From: Extibacter muris
Lineage (GTDB): Bacteria; Bacillota; Clostridia; Lachnospirales; Lachnospiraceae
Assembly (NCBI RefSeq): GCF_004345005.1
Contig: NZ_SMMX01000001.1
Coordinates: 248,001-312,000 of the forward strand
Direction of reading: 5' to 3'
Length of the DNA stretch: 64,000 nt
Within the stretch, counting starts at the first letter, position 1; the number at the start of each line of letters is the position of its first letter. The notes beneath the pieces were generated by a model. That model saw nothing but the letters and a program-made list of their open reading frames with translations, did no database searches and was not told where the DNA came from. Below, one piece after another: positions 43,325 through 51,810 of this stretch. Position numbers and translations under genes: made by a program.

Positions 43325-44794
43325 ATGATTGAGATTTTCTGCAGTGATGAACTGTATACATACAATGTGTATCATATTACGAAGGCGTTCTTTCCGGAAG
43401 AAAAGGTGCTTCAGCATGTGGAGGCAGACTGCAAGGATGTGGTCCGGGCCGTGCTGCCGGATGGTACGGTTCTTGGGGTCGGTCGGGAGGAACTGCCGCA
43501 GCCTGTGGATCGGCAGGAGCGGAAGCGTCATATTGACAGAGAACTGTATATGAGGCTTCAGCGCTATACCGGGCGTCGCCTTGCATGGGGGCTTCTGACC
43601 GGTGTGCGTCCGACGAAGATTGCCATGAAGAAGCTGGAAGAGGGAATGCACGAGGAAGAGTTCCTCCGCTTCTTTATGGAACACTATTTTGTGGACAGGG
43701 AGAAGGCGCAGCTTGCGTGGGAGATTGCGGGACGGGAGAAGGAGCTTCTTGGCAGGCTTGACTGTACCGACGGCTACAGCCTGTATGTCGGCATTCCGTT
43801 CTGCCCTTCTGTATGCACGTACTGTTCGTTCAGCTCCGGCCCGCTGGAAGTGTGGAAGGACAGGGTGGACGACTACCTGGATGCGCTGACGAAAGAGCTG
43901 GCTTATATCGGAAGAGCGTCCACCTGCAAGAAGCTGAATACGATATATATCGGCGGAGGGACGCCCACGACGCTGACGGCGCGTCAATTGGAGCGGCTCC
44001 TTTGCTGCATAGACCGGAACTTTACCATGGAACACCTCCTGGAATATACGGTGGAGGCGGGACGCCCGGACAGCATAACGGCAGAGAAGCTCAAAGTGCT
44101 GTACCGGCATCGTGTCACGCGCATATCTATCAATCCGCAGAGCATGCAGCAGAAGACACTCGATCTCATAGGGCGGCACCATACGGTGGAAGACGTCGTC
44201 AGGACTTATGGGATGGCAAGAGCGGCTGGATTTGACAATATCAACATGGACCTCATAGCGGGCCTTCCGGGTGAGACGGCAGCAGACGTGTATGATACGC
44301 TCAGGCAGACAGAAGCTCTGGCACCGGACAGCCTTACCGTGCATTCTCTGGCAATCAAGCGGGCAGCGCTGATGGGGCAGGAAAAGAGTGCCCTCGGCTA
44401 CGTGGACGCGCTTTGCAAAGATGCCGGGGAGATGGCTGCGAATATGACACGGATGGTCAAGGCTGCTGCCCAAAGCGCGCGCCGGATGGAGCTAAGGCCG
44501 TATTATCTGTACCGTCAGAAGAATATTGCAGGCAATTTTGAAAATGTTGGCTATGCAAAGGTTGACAAAGCAGGAATATACAATATACTTATTATGGAGG
44601 AAAAACAATCCATTATTGCCGCAGGTGCGGGTGCCTCCACGAAGATTGTACTGAAGGAGGCGGCTGAGCTTCCGGGCAGTAAAAACGGTAAGAAGACGAA
44701 TCTGGTACGTATCGAGAACGTCAAGGCGGTTGACGCCTATATCGCGCGTATCGGCGAGATGATAGAACGTAAAGGAGAATGGTTATGGCGTTAA
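43325..44794 (+). CDS. hemZ: Radical SAM coproporphyrinogen dehydrogenase HemZ
   Basis: 489 residues from the ATG at 43325 (GTGAGG site; a GTG at 43313 lies on that site). An N-terminal extension of about 150 residues precedes the HemN-type core, as in HemZ. The cluster motif CPSVCTYC gives C160/C164/C167, followed by YIGGGTPTTLTARQLERL and ISINPQSMQQKTLDLIGR, and NMDLIAGLPGE. It is probably an oxygen-independent coproporphyrinogen-III oxidase relative; its substrate in a heme-poor anaerobe is uncertain. It overlaps hisS by ten bases. Confidence 0.9.
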   Translation: MIEIFCSDELYTYNVYHITKAFFPEEKVLQHVEADCKDVVRAVLPDGTVLGVGREELPQPVDRQERKRHIDRELYMRLQRYTGRRLAWGLLTGVRPTKIAMKKLEEGMHEEEFLRFFMEHYFVDREKAQLAWEIAGREKELLGRLDCTDGYSLYVGIPFCPSVCTYCSFSSGPLEVWKDRVDDYLDALTKELAYIGRASTCKKLNTIYIGGGTPTTLTARQLERLLCCIDRNFTMEHLLEYTVEAGRPDSITAEKLKVLYRHRVTRISINPQSMQQKTLDLIGRHHTVEDVVRTYGMARAAGFDNINMDLIAGLPGETAADVYDTLRQTEALAPDSLTVHSLAIKRAALMGQEKSALGYVDALCKDAGEMAANMTRMVKAAAQSARRMELRPYYLYRQKNIAGNFENVGYAKVDKAGIYNILIMEEKQSIIAAGAGASTKIVLKEAAELPGSKNGKKTNLVRIENVKAVDAYIARIGEMIERKGEWLWR

Positions 44795-46050
44795 AGAAGA
44801 AACCGGTTACCGGTATGAAGGACATGCTTCCAAAAGAAATGGAAATCCGGGATCATGTCATACAGCTGATCAAGGAGACGTATAAGACATACGGCTTTTC
44901 TTCCATGGAGACCCCCTGTGTGGAGCATATAGAGAATCTGTGCAGCAAACAGGGTGGAGATAATGAGAAATTAATATTTAAGATATTGAAACGCGGGGAA
45001 AAGCTAAAGATAGAACAGGCAAAAGAAGAAAACGACCTTGTAGACGGTGGTCTTCGTTATGACCTGACAGTTCCCCTTGCAAGATATTATGCGAATCACG
45101 CAAATGAACTGCCTTCGCCGTTCAAGGCGATGCAGATCGGCAACGTATGGCGGGCCGACCGTCCGCAGAAAGGCCGTTTCCGCCAGTTCATGCAGTGTGA
45201 TATCGACATTCTGGGAGAACAGAGCAATCTGGCTGAGATAGAGCTCATTCTGGCTACGACTGCGATGCTTGGAAAGCTGGACCTTAAGAACTTTACCGTA
45301 TGCATCAATGACCGGAACATACTGAAGGCGATGGCCGCATTCAGCGGGTTCAAAGAGGAAGACTATGATGAAGTCTTCATCATCCTGGATAAGATGGACA
45401 AGATAGGCAGTGAAGGGGTCTCCGCTGAACTTGAGGGGCTCGGCTACGCAAAAGAGAATGTGGACACGTATCTGAAGCTTTTTGATGAGATATCACCGGA
45501 TGTAGAGGGGATCGCTTACCTGCGGGAGAAGCTCGGGTCCTGTCTGCCCAAAGAGACCGCTGACGGCATGGAGCTTATCATTTCCAGCGTAGAAGCAGCA
45601 AAAGAGGCGGAGTTTAGGATAAAGTTTGACCCGACCCTTGTGAGAGGCCAGTCCTATTATACCGGCACAATCTTTGAAGTTACGATGGATGACTTCGGAG
45701 GTTCCGTAGCCGGAGGCGGCAGATACGACAAGATGATAGGCAAGTTTACCGGCCAGGACACGCCGGCATGCGGATTCTCCATAGGATTCGAGCGCATCGT
45801 CATGCTCCTTCTGGAACATGGCTACGAGGCGCCGGGCAACAGAGCGCGGAAAGCTTATCTACTGGAGAAGAAGCTGACCGGGGAAGGGATGCTCAAAGTG
45901 CTGAGCCTGGCCAGGGCTGACCGGGAAGCCGGCTTCCAGGTCATGATAGCGAATATGAAGAAGAACAAGAAATTTCAAAAAGAACAGCTGGAATCAGAGG
46001 GGTACACGGAAATCATCGAATGTTATTCCGATTCCATCGGCAGTTTATAA
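44785..46050 (+). CDS. hisS: Histidyl-tRNA synthetase
   Basis: 421 residues from the ATG at 44785, which has AAAGGAG seven bases upstream inside hemZ; the ATG at 44779 is too close to it. Class II motifs: GLRYDLTVPLARYYAN (motif 2 region), WRADRPQKGRFRQFMQCDIDILG, the histidine loop RGQSYYTGTIFEV, and motif 3 GGRYDKMIGKFTGQDTPACGFSIGFERI. The C-terminal anticodon-binding domain looks short and diverged. hisS-aspS is a common Firmicutes pair. Confidence 0.95.
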   Translation: MALKKKPVTGMKDMLPKEMEIRDHVIQLIKETYKTYGFSSMETPCVEHIENLCSKQGGDNEKLIFKILKRGEKLKIEQAKEENDLVDGGLRYDLTVPLARYYANHANELPSPFKAMQIGNVWRADRPQKGRFRQFMQCDIDILGEQSNLAEIELILATTAMLGKLDLKNFTVCINDRNILKAMAAFSGFKEEDYDEVFIILDKMDKIGSEGVSAELEGLGYAKENVDTYLKLFDEISPDVEGIAYLREKLGSCLPKETADGMELIISSVEAAKEAEFRIKFDPTLVRGQSYYTGTIFEVTMDDFGGSVAGGGRYDKMIGKFTGQDTPACGFSIGFERIVMLLLEHGYEAPGNRARKAYLLEKKLTGEGMLKVLSLARADREAGFQVMIANMKKNKKFQKEQLESEGYTEIIECYSDSIGSL

Positions 46051-46078
46051 TTATAGAAAAGGATAAGGAGATTAGAGT

Positions 46079-47866
46079 ATGGCAGAATCAATGCAGGGCA
46101 TAAAAAGAACACACCGTTGCGGTGAACTATCCGGGGCCAATGCAGGACAGGTCGTGACGGTCATGGGATGGGTGCAGAAGAACCGCAACAAGGGGGGGCT
46201 TGTATTCGTCGATGTCAGGGACCGTTCCGGCATCATACAGATAGTGTTTGAAGAGGGCAGTACAGATGCGGGCCTTATCGAGAAAGCGGCAAAGCTCCGC
46301 GCTGAATATGTAGTTGCAGTCACAGGTAAGGTAGAGAAACGTTCCGGTGCCGTCAATGAGAATCTTGCCACAGGTGATATAGAGATTATACCGTCCGAAC
46401 TGCGTATATTGTCAGAATCTGAGACGCCGCCGTTCCCCATCGAGGAGAACTCCAGGACGAAGGAAGAGATTCGGCTGAAATACCGGTATCTTGACTTGAG
46501 AAGGCCGGACCTTCAGAGGAATATGATGATGAGAAGCCAGGTGGCTACGCTGACCCGCCAGTTTCTGGCAGAGGAAGGATTTCTGGAGATAGAGACACCG
46601 ATACTGATTGGGAGTACTCCGGAAGGGGCGAGAGATTATCTCGTGCCGAGCCGTATCCACCAGGGACACTTTTATGCGCTGCCCCAGTCCCCGCAGCTTT
46701 TTAAGCAGCTGCTCATGTGCTCCGGGTATGACCGGTATTTTCAGATTGCAAGATGCTTCCGGGATGAAGATCTGAGAGCGGACCGGCAGCCTGAATTTAC
46801 CCAGATCGACATGGAGCTCTCTTTTGTAGATGTGGATGACGTCATTGATGTAAATGAAAGGCTGCTTGCGAAGCTGTTCCGGGAAGTCCTTGGTGTAGAA
46901 GTGCAGCTTCCGATACCGAGGATGACATGGCAGGAGGCCATGGACCGGTTTGGTTCCGACAAGCCGGATACCCGTTTCGGCATGGAGCTTACGGATGTGA
47001 CGGATGCTGTGAAGGGTTGTGAATTCGCTGTATTCAAAGGTGCCATAGAAAACGGAGGCTCGGTACGCGGTATCAATGCCAAGGGACAGGGCGGCATGCC
47101 ACGCAAGAAGATTGACAAGCTCGTAAGCTTTGCAAAAGATTATGGTGCCAAAGGACTCGCTTATATAGCAATCCAGGAGGACGGAACGGTCAAGTCCTCT
47201 TTTGCCAAGTTCATGAAGGAAGAGGAGATGACGAGCCTCGTAGAAGCGATGGGCGGAGAGAACGGCGACCTGCTTCTCTTTGCCGCTGATAAGAATAAAG
47301 TGGTGTGGGATGTGCTCGGCAGCCTGCGCCTGGAGCTGGCGCGCCAGATGGAACTCCTCGACAAGAGCGAATATAAGTTCCTTTGGGTGACGGAATTCCC
47401 GCTGCTTGAGTGGAATGACGAACAGGAACGCTATACGGCTATGCATCACCCCTTCACGATGCCGATGGAGGAAGATCTGGAATATATCGATACAGACCCT
47501 GGAAGGGTCCGCGCCAAGGCTTATGACATCGTGCTGAACGGCAATGAAATCGGCGGCGGAAGCGTCAGGATATTTAACCAGGAAGTGCAGAACAAGATGT
47601 TCGAGGTGCTCGGCTTTACGCCGGAAAAGGCACAGGAGCAGTTCGGTTTCCTGCTGGATGCGTTCAGATACGGAGTACCGCCCCATGCAGGGCTTGCCTA
47701 TGGGCTTGACCGTCTGGTCATGCTTATGGCGAAGGAGGACAGCATCCGTGACGTCATCGCTTTTCCGAAGGTAAAGGATGCCTCCGATCTGATGACGGAT
47801 GCTCCGACGGCGGTAGAAGAGAAACAGCTCGAAGAGCTGGGGCTTGCTGTTACCGTGGAAGAATAA
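46079..47866 (+). CDS. aspS: Aspartyl-tRNA synthetase
   Basis: 595 residues, the bacterial length with GAD insertion. The N-terminal OB domain is marked by VTVMGWVQKNRNKGGLVFVDVRDRSGIIQ. Class II motifs: FLEIETPILIGSTPEGARDYLVPSR, FRDEDLRADRQPEFTQIDMELSF, and the C-terminal GLAYGLDRLVMLMA. A GAD domain occupies about residues 290-410. Whether it also charges tRNA-Asn cannot be read from the sequence. AAGGAGATTAGAGT precedes the ATG. Confidence 0.97.
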   Translation: MAESMQGIKRTHRCGELSGANAGQVVTVMGWVQKNRNKGGLVFVDVRDRSGIIQIVFEEGSTDAGLIEKAAKLRAEYVVAVTGKVEKRSGAVNENLATGDIEIIPSELRILSESETPPFPIEENSRTKEEIRLKYRYLDLRRPDLQRNMMMRSQVATLTRQFLAEEGFLEIETPILIGSTPEGARDYLVPSRIHQGHFYALPQSPQLFKQLLMCSGYDRYFQIARCFRDEDLRADRQPEFTQIDMELSFVDVDDVIDVNERLLAKLFREVLGVEVQLPIPRMTWQEAMDRFGSDKPDTRFGMELTDVTDAVKGCEFAVFKGAIENGGSVRGINAKGQGGMPRKKIDKLVSFAKDYGAKGLAYIAIQEDGTVKSSFAKFMKEEEMTSLVEAMGGENGDLLLFAADKNKVVWDVLGSLRLELARQMELLDKSEYKFLWVTEFPLLEWNDEQERYTAMHHPFTMPMEEDLEYIDTDPGRVRAKAYDIVLNGNEIGGGSVRIFNQEVQNKMFEVLGFTPEKAQEQFGFLLDAFRYGVPPHAGLAYGLDRLVMLMAKEDSIRDVIAFPKVKDASDLMTDAPTAVEEKQLEELGLAVTVEE

Positions 47867-47886
47867 GATGCAGGTAGATGTAGGAA

Positions 47887-48795
47887 CTGAAACATTTAAA
47901 ATATTTTGTGGAGATAGCAGAGCAGAAAAGCATGCGCAAGGCCGCAGACCGTCTGTATGTGACGCAGCCGACCCTTACGAGGGCGATGCAGAACCTGGAG
48001 GACGAGATGGGAATGAAGCTGCTCGTACGGTCCAACCATGGCGTAAGCCTTACGACGACAGGGGAGAGCCTGTATTACTATGCCCAGTCTGTCATCAACC
48101 AGCTGAGCGAGATAGAGGCGCTGAAGCTGAAGGATAAAGAATTCGAGCAGAACAAGCTGGCCCTGTCTGTCGGCAATATCATACTGGAAGATGAGATAAT
48201 GCTGAACTTCTATGAGAATCTGCAGACCAGGCATGCCAACATCTCTATCTATGAGACTTCCATCGAAAAAGTGCTCGTACATGTGGCTAAGCTGGAATCA
48301 GAAATCGGTATCATAGCCGTGAATACGGAGCAGTATCCGGCGCTTAATAAGATATTGGAGATCAAGGGGCTTGAAGCTCATGAGATAGCTTCCAGCCCGC
48401 TGTACGTGCACGTCGGCGGAAAGAGCCCGCTGTACGGGATGGACTGCATCGAACCGAGGGAACTGCTGCGCCACACTTACGTACATCTTCCTTATGATTA
48501 CTTCTCCAATATCAATGAGCTTATCACGCTCGGCGAAATCAGAGTCATGGACTTTAAGCATACCATAGTCATAAATAATTATCACGCTATCGTCAATATG
48601 ATCAAGCGTACAGATGCGTTCATCTTCGGCGGGAAATGGCAGATAGACGAGCTGGAGAAGGGGCATATCGACAGCCTGCTGCTCAACAACTGTAATGTGG
48701 AGAAAAAGCTCATGTGGATCAAACGTAAGAAGGAAATTCTTTCCATACAGGCAAGAGAATTCCTGGATATCATAAAAGAAAACTACGCAGACTAG
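47887..48795 (+). CDS. LysR-type transcriptional regulator with damaged or atypical start
   Basis: About 302 residues. The reading frame gives the classic opening ELKHLKYFVEIAEQKSMRKAADRLYVTQPTLTRAMQNLEDEMG. The codon where the start is expected (47881-47883) is TAG, six bases after an AGG(T) site. An ATG at 47878 is in frame but is followed at once by that TAG. The first usable codon is CTG at 47887, or GTG at 47908, which would cut the first DNA-binding helix. The effector domain is intact (LALSVGNIILEDEIML onwards). It lies 20 bases after aspS. Target unknown. Confidence 0.8.
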   Translation: MKHLKYFVEIAEQKSMRKAADRLYVTQPTLTRAMQNLEDEMGMKLLVRSNHGVSLTTTGESLYYYAQSVINQLSEIEALKLKDKEFEQNKLALSVGNIILEDEIMLNFYENLQTRHANISIYETSIEKVLVHVAKLESEIGIIAVNTEQYPALNKILEIKGLEAHEIASSPLYVHVGGKSPLYGMDCIEPRELLRHTYVHLPYDYFSNINELITLGEIRVMDFKHTIVINNYHAIVNMIKRTDAFIFGGKWQIDELEKGHIDSLLLNNCNVEKKLMWIKRKKEILSIQAREFLDIIKENYAD

Positions 48796-48848
48796 GCGGT
48801 TGCGTTTGCGATACGTTTCATTTATCGCGGAGGATTGAAAAAGAAGCA

Positions 48849-49076
48849 TTATCCAAAGTGTATTTCGTTTGTTGTTGCTAACAAATAAATACATATTGCG
48901 TATTTAACAACAAAATTTTTAGATAATTTCATAAAATAGTCATTCCATTTTATTTCATCTTTACATAGTTCTTTTCCTTTTAGTGCAAATGAGAACAGGA
49001 GAAATACAAGAGATAAACCTTTTGTTAATAATATTTTTAACGTTATAATAATGACTAAATATATTAAGGTTTTCAT
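48849..49076 (-). CDS. Small AT-rich membrane protein
   Basis: 75 residues from the ATG at 49076 (reverse), with AGGGAGTT upstream. An N-terminal hydrophobic stretch (TLIYLVIIITLKILLTKGLSLVFLLFSFAL) is followed by a polar segment and a second weak helix (KYAICIYLLATT). It is the third gene of a reverse-strand operon with the XRE regulator and DUF6442-like protein. Codon use is much more AT-rich than the chromosome average here, so transfer is likely. No family recognised. Confidence 0.55.
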   Translation of the reverse strand: MKTLIYLVIIITLKILLTKGLSLVFLLFSFALKGKELCKDEIKWNDYFMKLSKNFVVKYAICIYLLATTNEIHFG

Positions 49077-49086
49077 AAATAACTCC

Positions 49087-49293
49087 CTAAAAATAAAATA
49101 ATTCTTCAAATTTTTTATCTAGTGCAATACACAAAATAAGTGCAAGTTTAGCAGTAGGATTAAATTGTCCAGTTTCAATAGAGCTAATTGTATTACGGGA
49201 TACACCAACCATTTCTGCTAATGCGGATTGAGAGAGTTTTGCTTCTGCTCTTGCTGTTTTTAAGTTATTTTTAAGTACCAGTTTTTCTTCCAT
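49087..49293 (-). CDS. XRE-family small transcriptional regulator
   Basis: 68 residues, a bare helix-turn-helix: LKNNLKTARAEAKLSQSALAEMVGVSRNTISSIETGQFNPTAKLALILCIALDKKFEELFYF. This is the short Cro/C1-type family that commonly stands beside small membrane proteins in Firmicutes. GGAGTGATA lies upstream of the ATG. It probably regulates its own operon from the promoter at 49687-49715. Confidence 0.9.
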   Translation of the reverse strand: MEEKLVLKNNLKTARAEAKLSQSALAEMVGVSRNTISSIETGQFNPTAKLALILCIALDKKFEELFYF

Positions 49294-49319
49294 ATATCAC
49301 TCCTCATTTATCGACATTT

Positions 49320-49646
49320 CTAAAATGGTAAAATGTTCATTTCACTAAGAAACTGACACAGATAAAAAACAGTTGTCAAAGCAAAAGCTATCGTAAAGAA
49401 AATAGATGTTTTTGTTCTATCCTTTACTAATTGATAAGCAAAATATGAAAAGCATGTTATGTTCGTCAATAGTCCTAGTGCTGATTTGCCTATCATGTCT
49501 AATGGTGCAAATTTAGTTATTACTATCCAAAAGAATACTAAAACTCCGATGGAGAAATATGCACCTTGCATCTTAATTAAAGAGTTTCTTTCGTCTGACA
49601 CTTCATTTTCTTTGCGACTTTTTGCTAAAATTTCTTGTTTGTTCAT
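49320..49646 (-). CDS. DUF6442-like membrane protein
   Basis: 108 residues: a charged N-terminus (MNKQEILAKSRKENEVSDERN) and three membrane helices (GAYFSIGVLVFFWIVITKF, IGKSALGLLTNITCFSYFAYQLV, SIFFTIAFALTTVFYLCQFL). The layout and the partnership with a short XRE regulator match the DUF6442 cassette found across Firmicutes, whose function is unknown. It is first in the operon (AAGGAGAAT before the ATG) behind a perfect-looking SigA promoter. Confidence 0.75.
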   Translation of the reverse strand: MNKQEILAKSRKENEVSDERNSLIKMQGAYFSIGVLVFFWIVITKFAPLDMIGKSALGLLTNITCFSYFAYQLVKDRTKTSIFFTIAFALTTVFYLCQFLSEMNILPF

Positions 49647-49686
49647 ATATATTCTCCTTTCTTTGCAAAGTTTTCTTTACACTTAT

Positions 49687-49715
49687 AGTATATCGCTGCC
49701 AAGTTTTATTGTCAA
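49687..49715 (-). promoter_or_regulatory. SigA-type promoter for the reverse XRE cassette
   Basis: On the reverse strand TTGACA (49715-49710), 17 bases, TATACT (49692-49687): full -35 consensus and a five-of-six -10. Confidence 0.85.
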
Positions 49716-49735
49716 CAGAAATAACATATTTCTAA

Positions 49736-50112
49736 AAATTTATAGGTAATTTAATTACTGGTGCATTAATAGCAGGGCTGTTAGTTTATATAGTTGCCAT
49801 GCAATTTTTCGCGGAACAATTGAAAGAGTGGACAGGCTACCAGACATTCGTCATATTGACAGACAGTATGGTACCTACGATTCCAGTGGACTCTCTCGTG
49901 GTTGTAAAAGATTTAGGAGAGAAGGAAGAACTATCGCAAGGTGAAATCATCTCTTTCTATGTTGACCGGCTCGGTGATAAAGTTGTCTTTACAATTTATT
50001 TTGAAAAAAAGAAATAGATGAAACGGGAAAGGAACGGTATTATACGAAAGCTGAAAATGCTGACAGATATGATGATTACGTAACATACCGGGAGGATATT
50101 CTAGGGACATAA
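49736..50112 (+). pseudogene. Signal peptidase I (S26) remnant
   Basis: The open frame starts without a start codon in a membrane helix (GALIAGLLVYIVAMQFF), then gives the S26 serine box TDSMVPTIPVDSLVVVKD (catalytic Ser in DSM) and QGEIISFYV. After FTIYFEKKK the frame stops. It resumes one frame over as EIDETGKERYYTKAENAD to the stop at 50110-50112. The break is at an A-run (about 50003-50012). N-terminal anchor and start are lost as well. It appears to be a decayed SipW-like or general signal peptidase in foreign-looking DNA. Confidence 0.75.
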
Positions 50113-50701
50113 AGCCGAATCTGTGCAGATTTGTACAACACCTCTAAAAGAGCTGCCCCCGAAAAAAACAGAAGAAGTTCAGGAAAGACCGTATATCGTC
50201 AATGACGTATTATTCGGCTACCGCACGGTACCGTCGTCAGGGGCTTTTGAAAATGGTGGTGCAGGATACACGCTGACGGTAGGAAGGAATGGAGTCCTTC
50301 GACTTGAAGTACATAAAGAGAAAAAAGGGCAGCGAGGAGATTGCCGTCGTTACACTGTGCAATAGGATCCTAAAGAAGATTATGAGGATAATGAAGGACA
50401 GTGCGCTTGTTATCCAGAATCTGCCGGAGACGCTGGATAATGGATATTCTGTCGGGGCAGGCAGCTTCTTCATCTTCCGTGGCCGGGAGGTGGCAGCCTG
50501 GAATATAAAGCGTAATCATCTGAAGTGGACGAAATTGAAAGACTACGAATATTATAAAAAATATAAAAAGAATATAAAAAGAATATGCAGTACGAAAATG
50601 ACGTGCTGGATATTTTTAAGAAAGTAAAAAATGTTTTGAAAGAGGAAGGCATTAAATTAAATCTTGATTCAGTGGAGATAAAGGATGGAAAACAGAGCTA
50701 G
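50113..50701 (+). pseudogene. Decayed gene of unknown family
   Basis: Three frames carry consecutive protein-like pieces. Frame one: RPYIVNDVLFGYRTVPSSG and GYTLTVGRNGVLRLEVHKEK. Frame two: GSEEIAVVTLCNRIL through FFIFRGREVAAWN. Frame three, from 50584: MQYENDVLDIFKKV to DGKQS and the stop at 50699-50701. The switches fall at A-rich tracts near 50320-50327 and 50560-50583. I do not recognise the family. It follows the signal-peptidase remnant directly and may have formed an operon with it. Confidence 0.5.
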
Positions 50702-50788
50702 CAGGGGCCGTGCAAGGGTCCGGCCCCTGTGGTAATATTAGGATAATTTGCGGGTAAAATAAAAATGAAAATTATCCCAAGAAAAGTG

Positions 50789-50817
50789 TTGACAAATACA
50801 AGAGTATATAGTATATT
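50789..50817 (+). promoter_or_regulatory. SigA-type promoter for tRNA-Gly
   Basis: TTGACA (50789-50794), 17 bases, TATATT (50812-50817), 34 bases before the tRNA. Confidence 0.8.
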
Positions 50818-50850
50818 AATTATTGTTCTGAGGAACAAAACACAACATAT

Positions 50851-50923
50851 GCGACAGTGGCTCAGTTGGTAGAGTACGACCTTGCCAAGGTCGGGGTCGC
50901 GGGTTCGAACCCCGTCTGTCGCT
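50851..50923 (+). tRNA. tRNA-Gly (anticodon GCC)
   Basis: A full cloverleaf: acceptor GCGACAG/CTGTCGC, D-arm GCTC...GAGT-like, anticodon stem CGACC/GGTCG with loop TTGCCAA (GCC at 50884-50886), T-arm GCGGG TTCGAAC CCCGT, and discriminator T. CCA is not encoded. It has its own SigA-type promoter and lies at the edge of an accessory patch. Confidence 0.95.
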
Positions 50924-50936
50924 TTAACAATCTAAT

Positions 50937-51119
50937 ATTGAAGGTGCTTCCGCTGCTTTGCCTAAAAGTACGATTGGAAGTACGGTTATGACAATAGGTA
51001 CTGAAATAATAATCCAAGCATATTGGGAGATTATTTTGGTATCTATTTCAGTTTTAGGAATAACTGCCTATAGATCTGCCTTTCGTTCCGATTGCTGTGA
51101 TGATATACTGGATATATAG
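50937..51119 (+). pseudogene. Possible membrane-protein fragment after tRNA-Gly
   Basis: A 60-codon open stretch without a start or ribosome site. It reads IEGASAALPKSTIGSTVMTIG, then a hydrophobic IILVSISVLGITAY and a stop at 51117-51119. It looks like the 3' end of a membrane-protein gene cut at the tRNA. Low complexity of the evidence makes this tentative. Confidence 0.3.
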
Positions 51120-51160
51120 GGATACACGTGAATCATTCCAATTGTATCAGGAGGTATATT

Positions 51161-51538
51161 ATGAGCAATAGAGAACGCCAGATGCAGATATTAAAAGAAA
51201 TACTCGTAGAAGATTTTGAAGCAGAGGAAGCCGGCATGCGCGGAGGCAGTACGTTGTTTGAAGTGACTTCCATCGAAGGAGTCGAGATTCCGGAAGGTCT
51301 TACTGTCGTGGTTAATTTTGATGATTGTGGAGAAGTGAGATGGGTTGGTCCGACAGTCCCTCTTTATATGCCGAATGTATCGGAGGAAATCGATGATATG
51401 CGCTTTATGGGGAACCTGAATGTGTTTGTCATGAAGAAAAAGAAAGTGCTTAAGCAAATACACAGATCTTTCGATGGAGAGGCATTTGCAAAGAAGGAGG
51501 ACACATGCAGCCTGAGAGAAATACTGGTATGTGAGTAA
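51161..51538 (+). CDS. Hypothetical protein, 125 aa
   Basis: Starts at ATG 51161 with GGAGG at good spacing. It begins MSNRERQMQILKEILVEDFE and has a GGSTLFEVTSIEGVEIPEGLTVVVNFDDCGEVRW beta-rich centre and a Lys-rich segment (MKKKKVLKQIHRSF). Three Cys are scattered (two near the end, TCSLREILVCE). It is soluble, with no signal or membrane segment. A terminator-like hairpin follows at 51604. I do not recognise a family. Base composition is closer to the core genome than to the AT-rich patch just upstream. Confidence 0.6.
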   Translation: MSNRERQMQILKEILVEDFEAEEAGMRGGSTLFEVTSIEGVEIPEGLTVVVNFDDCGEVRWVGPTVPLYMPNVSEEIDDMRFMGNLNVFVMKKKKVLKQIHRSFDGEAFAKKEDTCSLREILVCE

Positions 51539-51603
51539 ATGAAGCTGCGATAGGACATTCTGGCTCATGGCCGCTACATAGCATCAGAGCAGCTTACGAT
51601 ATG

Positions 51604-51633
51604 GCAGGTCCCGGATTGGGAGTCTGCTTTTTT
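51604..51633 (+). terminator. Terminator after the 125-aa gene
   Basis: GCAGGTCCC (51604-51612) and GGGAGTCTGC (51618-51627) form an interrupted stem followed by six T (51628-51633). Confidence 0.6.
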
Positions 51634-51810
51634 ATTCGGTCTCAATATAGGAGCGGCAAGCTTCTTGAATATGTGGCACTGGAAGTCACATTATAATTGT
51701 GGTATACTTTACATCATGACCTGATATCAGGGCAAGAACTGCCATGGCCCCCGGCGGCGTGGCATACATGGTTAGCAGTAGTGAGCAAAGGAAACGGACG
51801 GTGATAATAT

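Noticed and set aside
43283-44473. 396-codon reverse-strand frame under hemZ
   Set aside because: Antisense to a radical-SAM gene with a clear CxxxCxxC motif; composition is that of a shadow frame.
47878-47883. In-frame TAG in the LysR gene as a pyrrolysine codon
   Set aside because: A TAG at codon two has no catalytic meaning, no pyl genes are in the window, and other genes here do use TAG as a stop.
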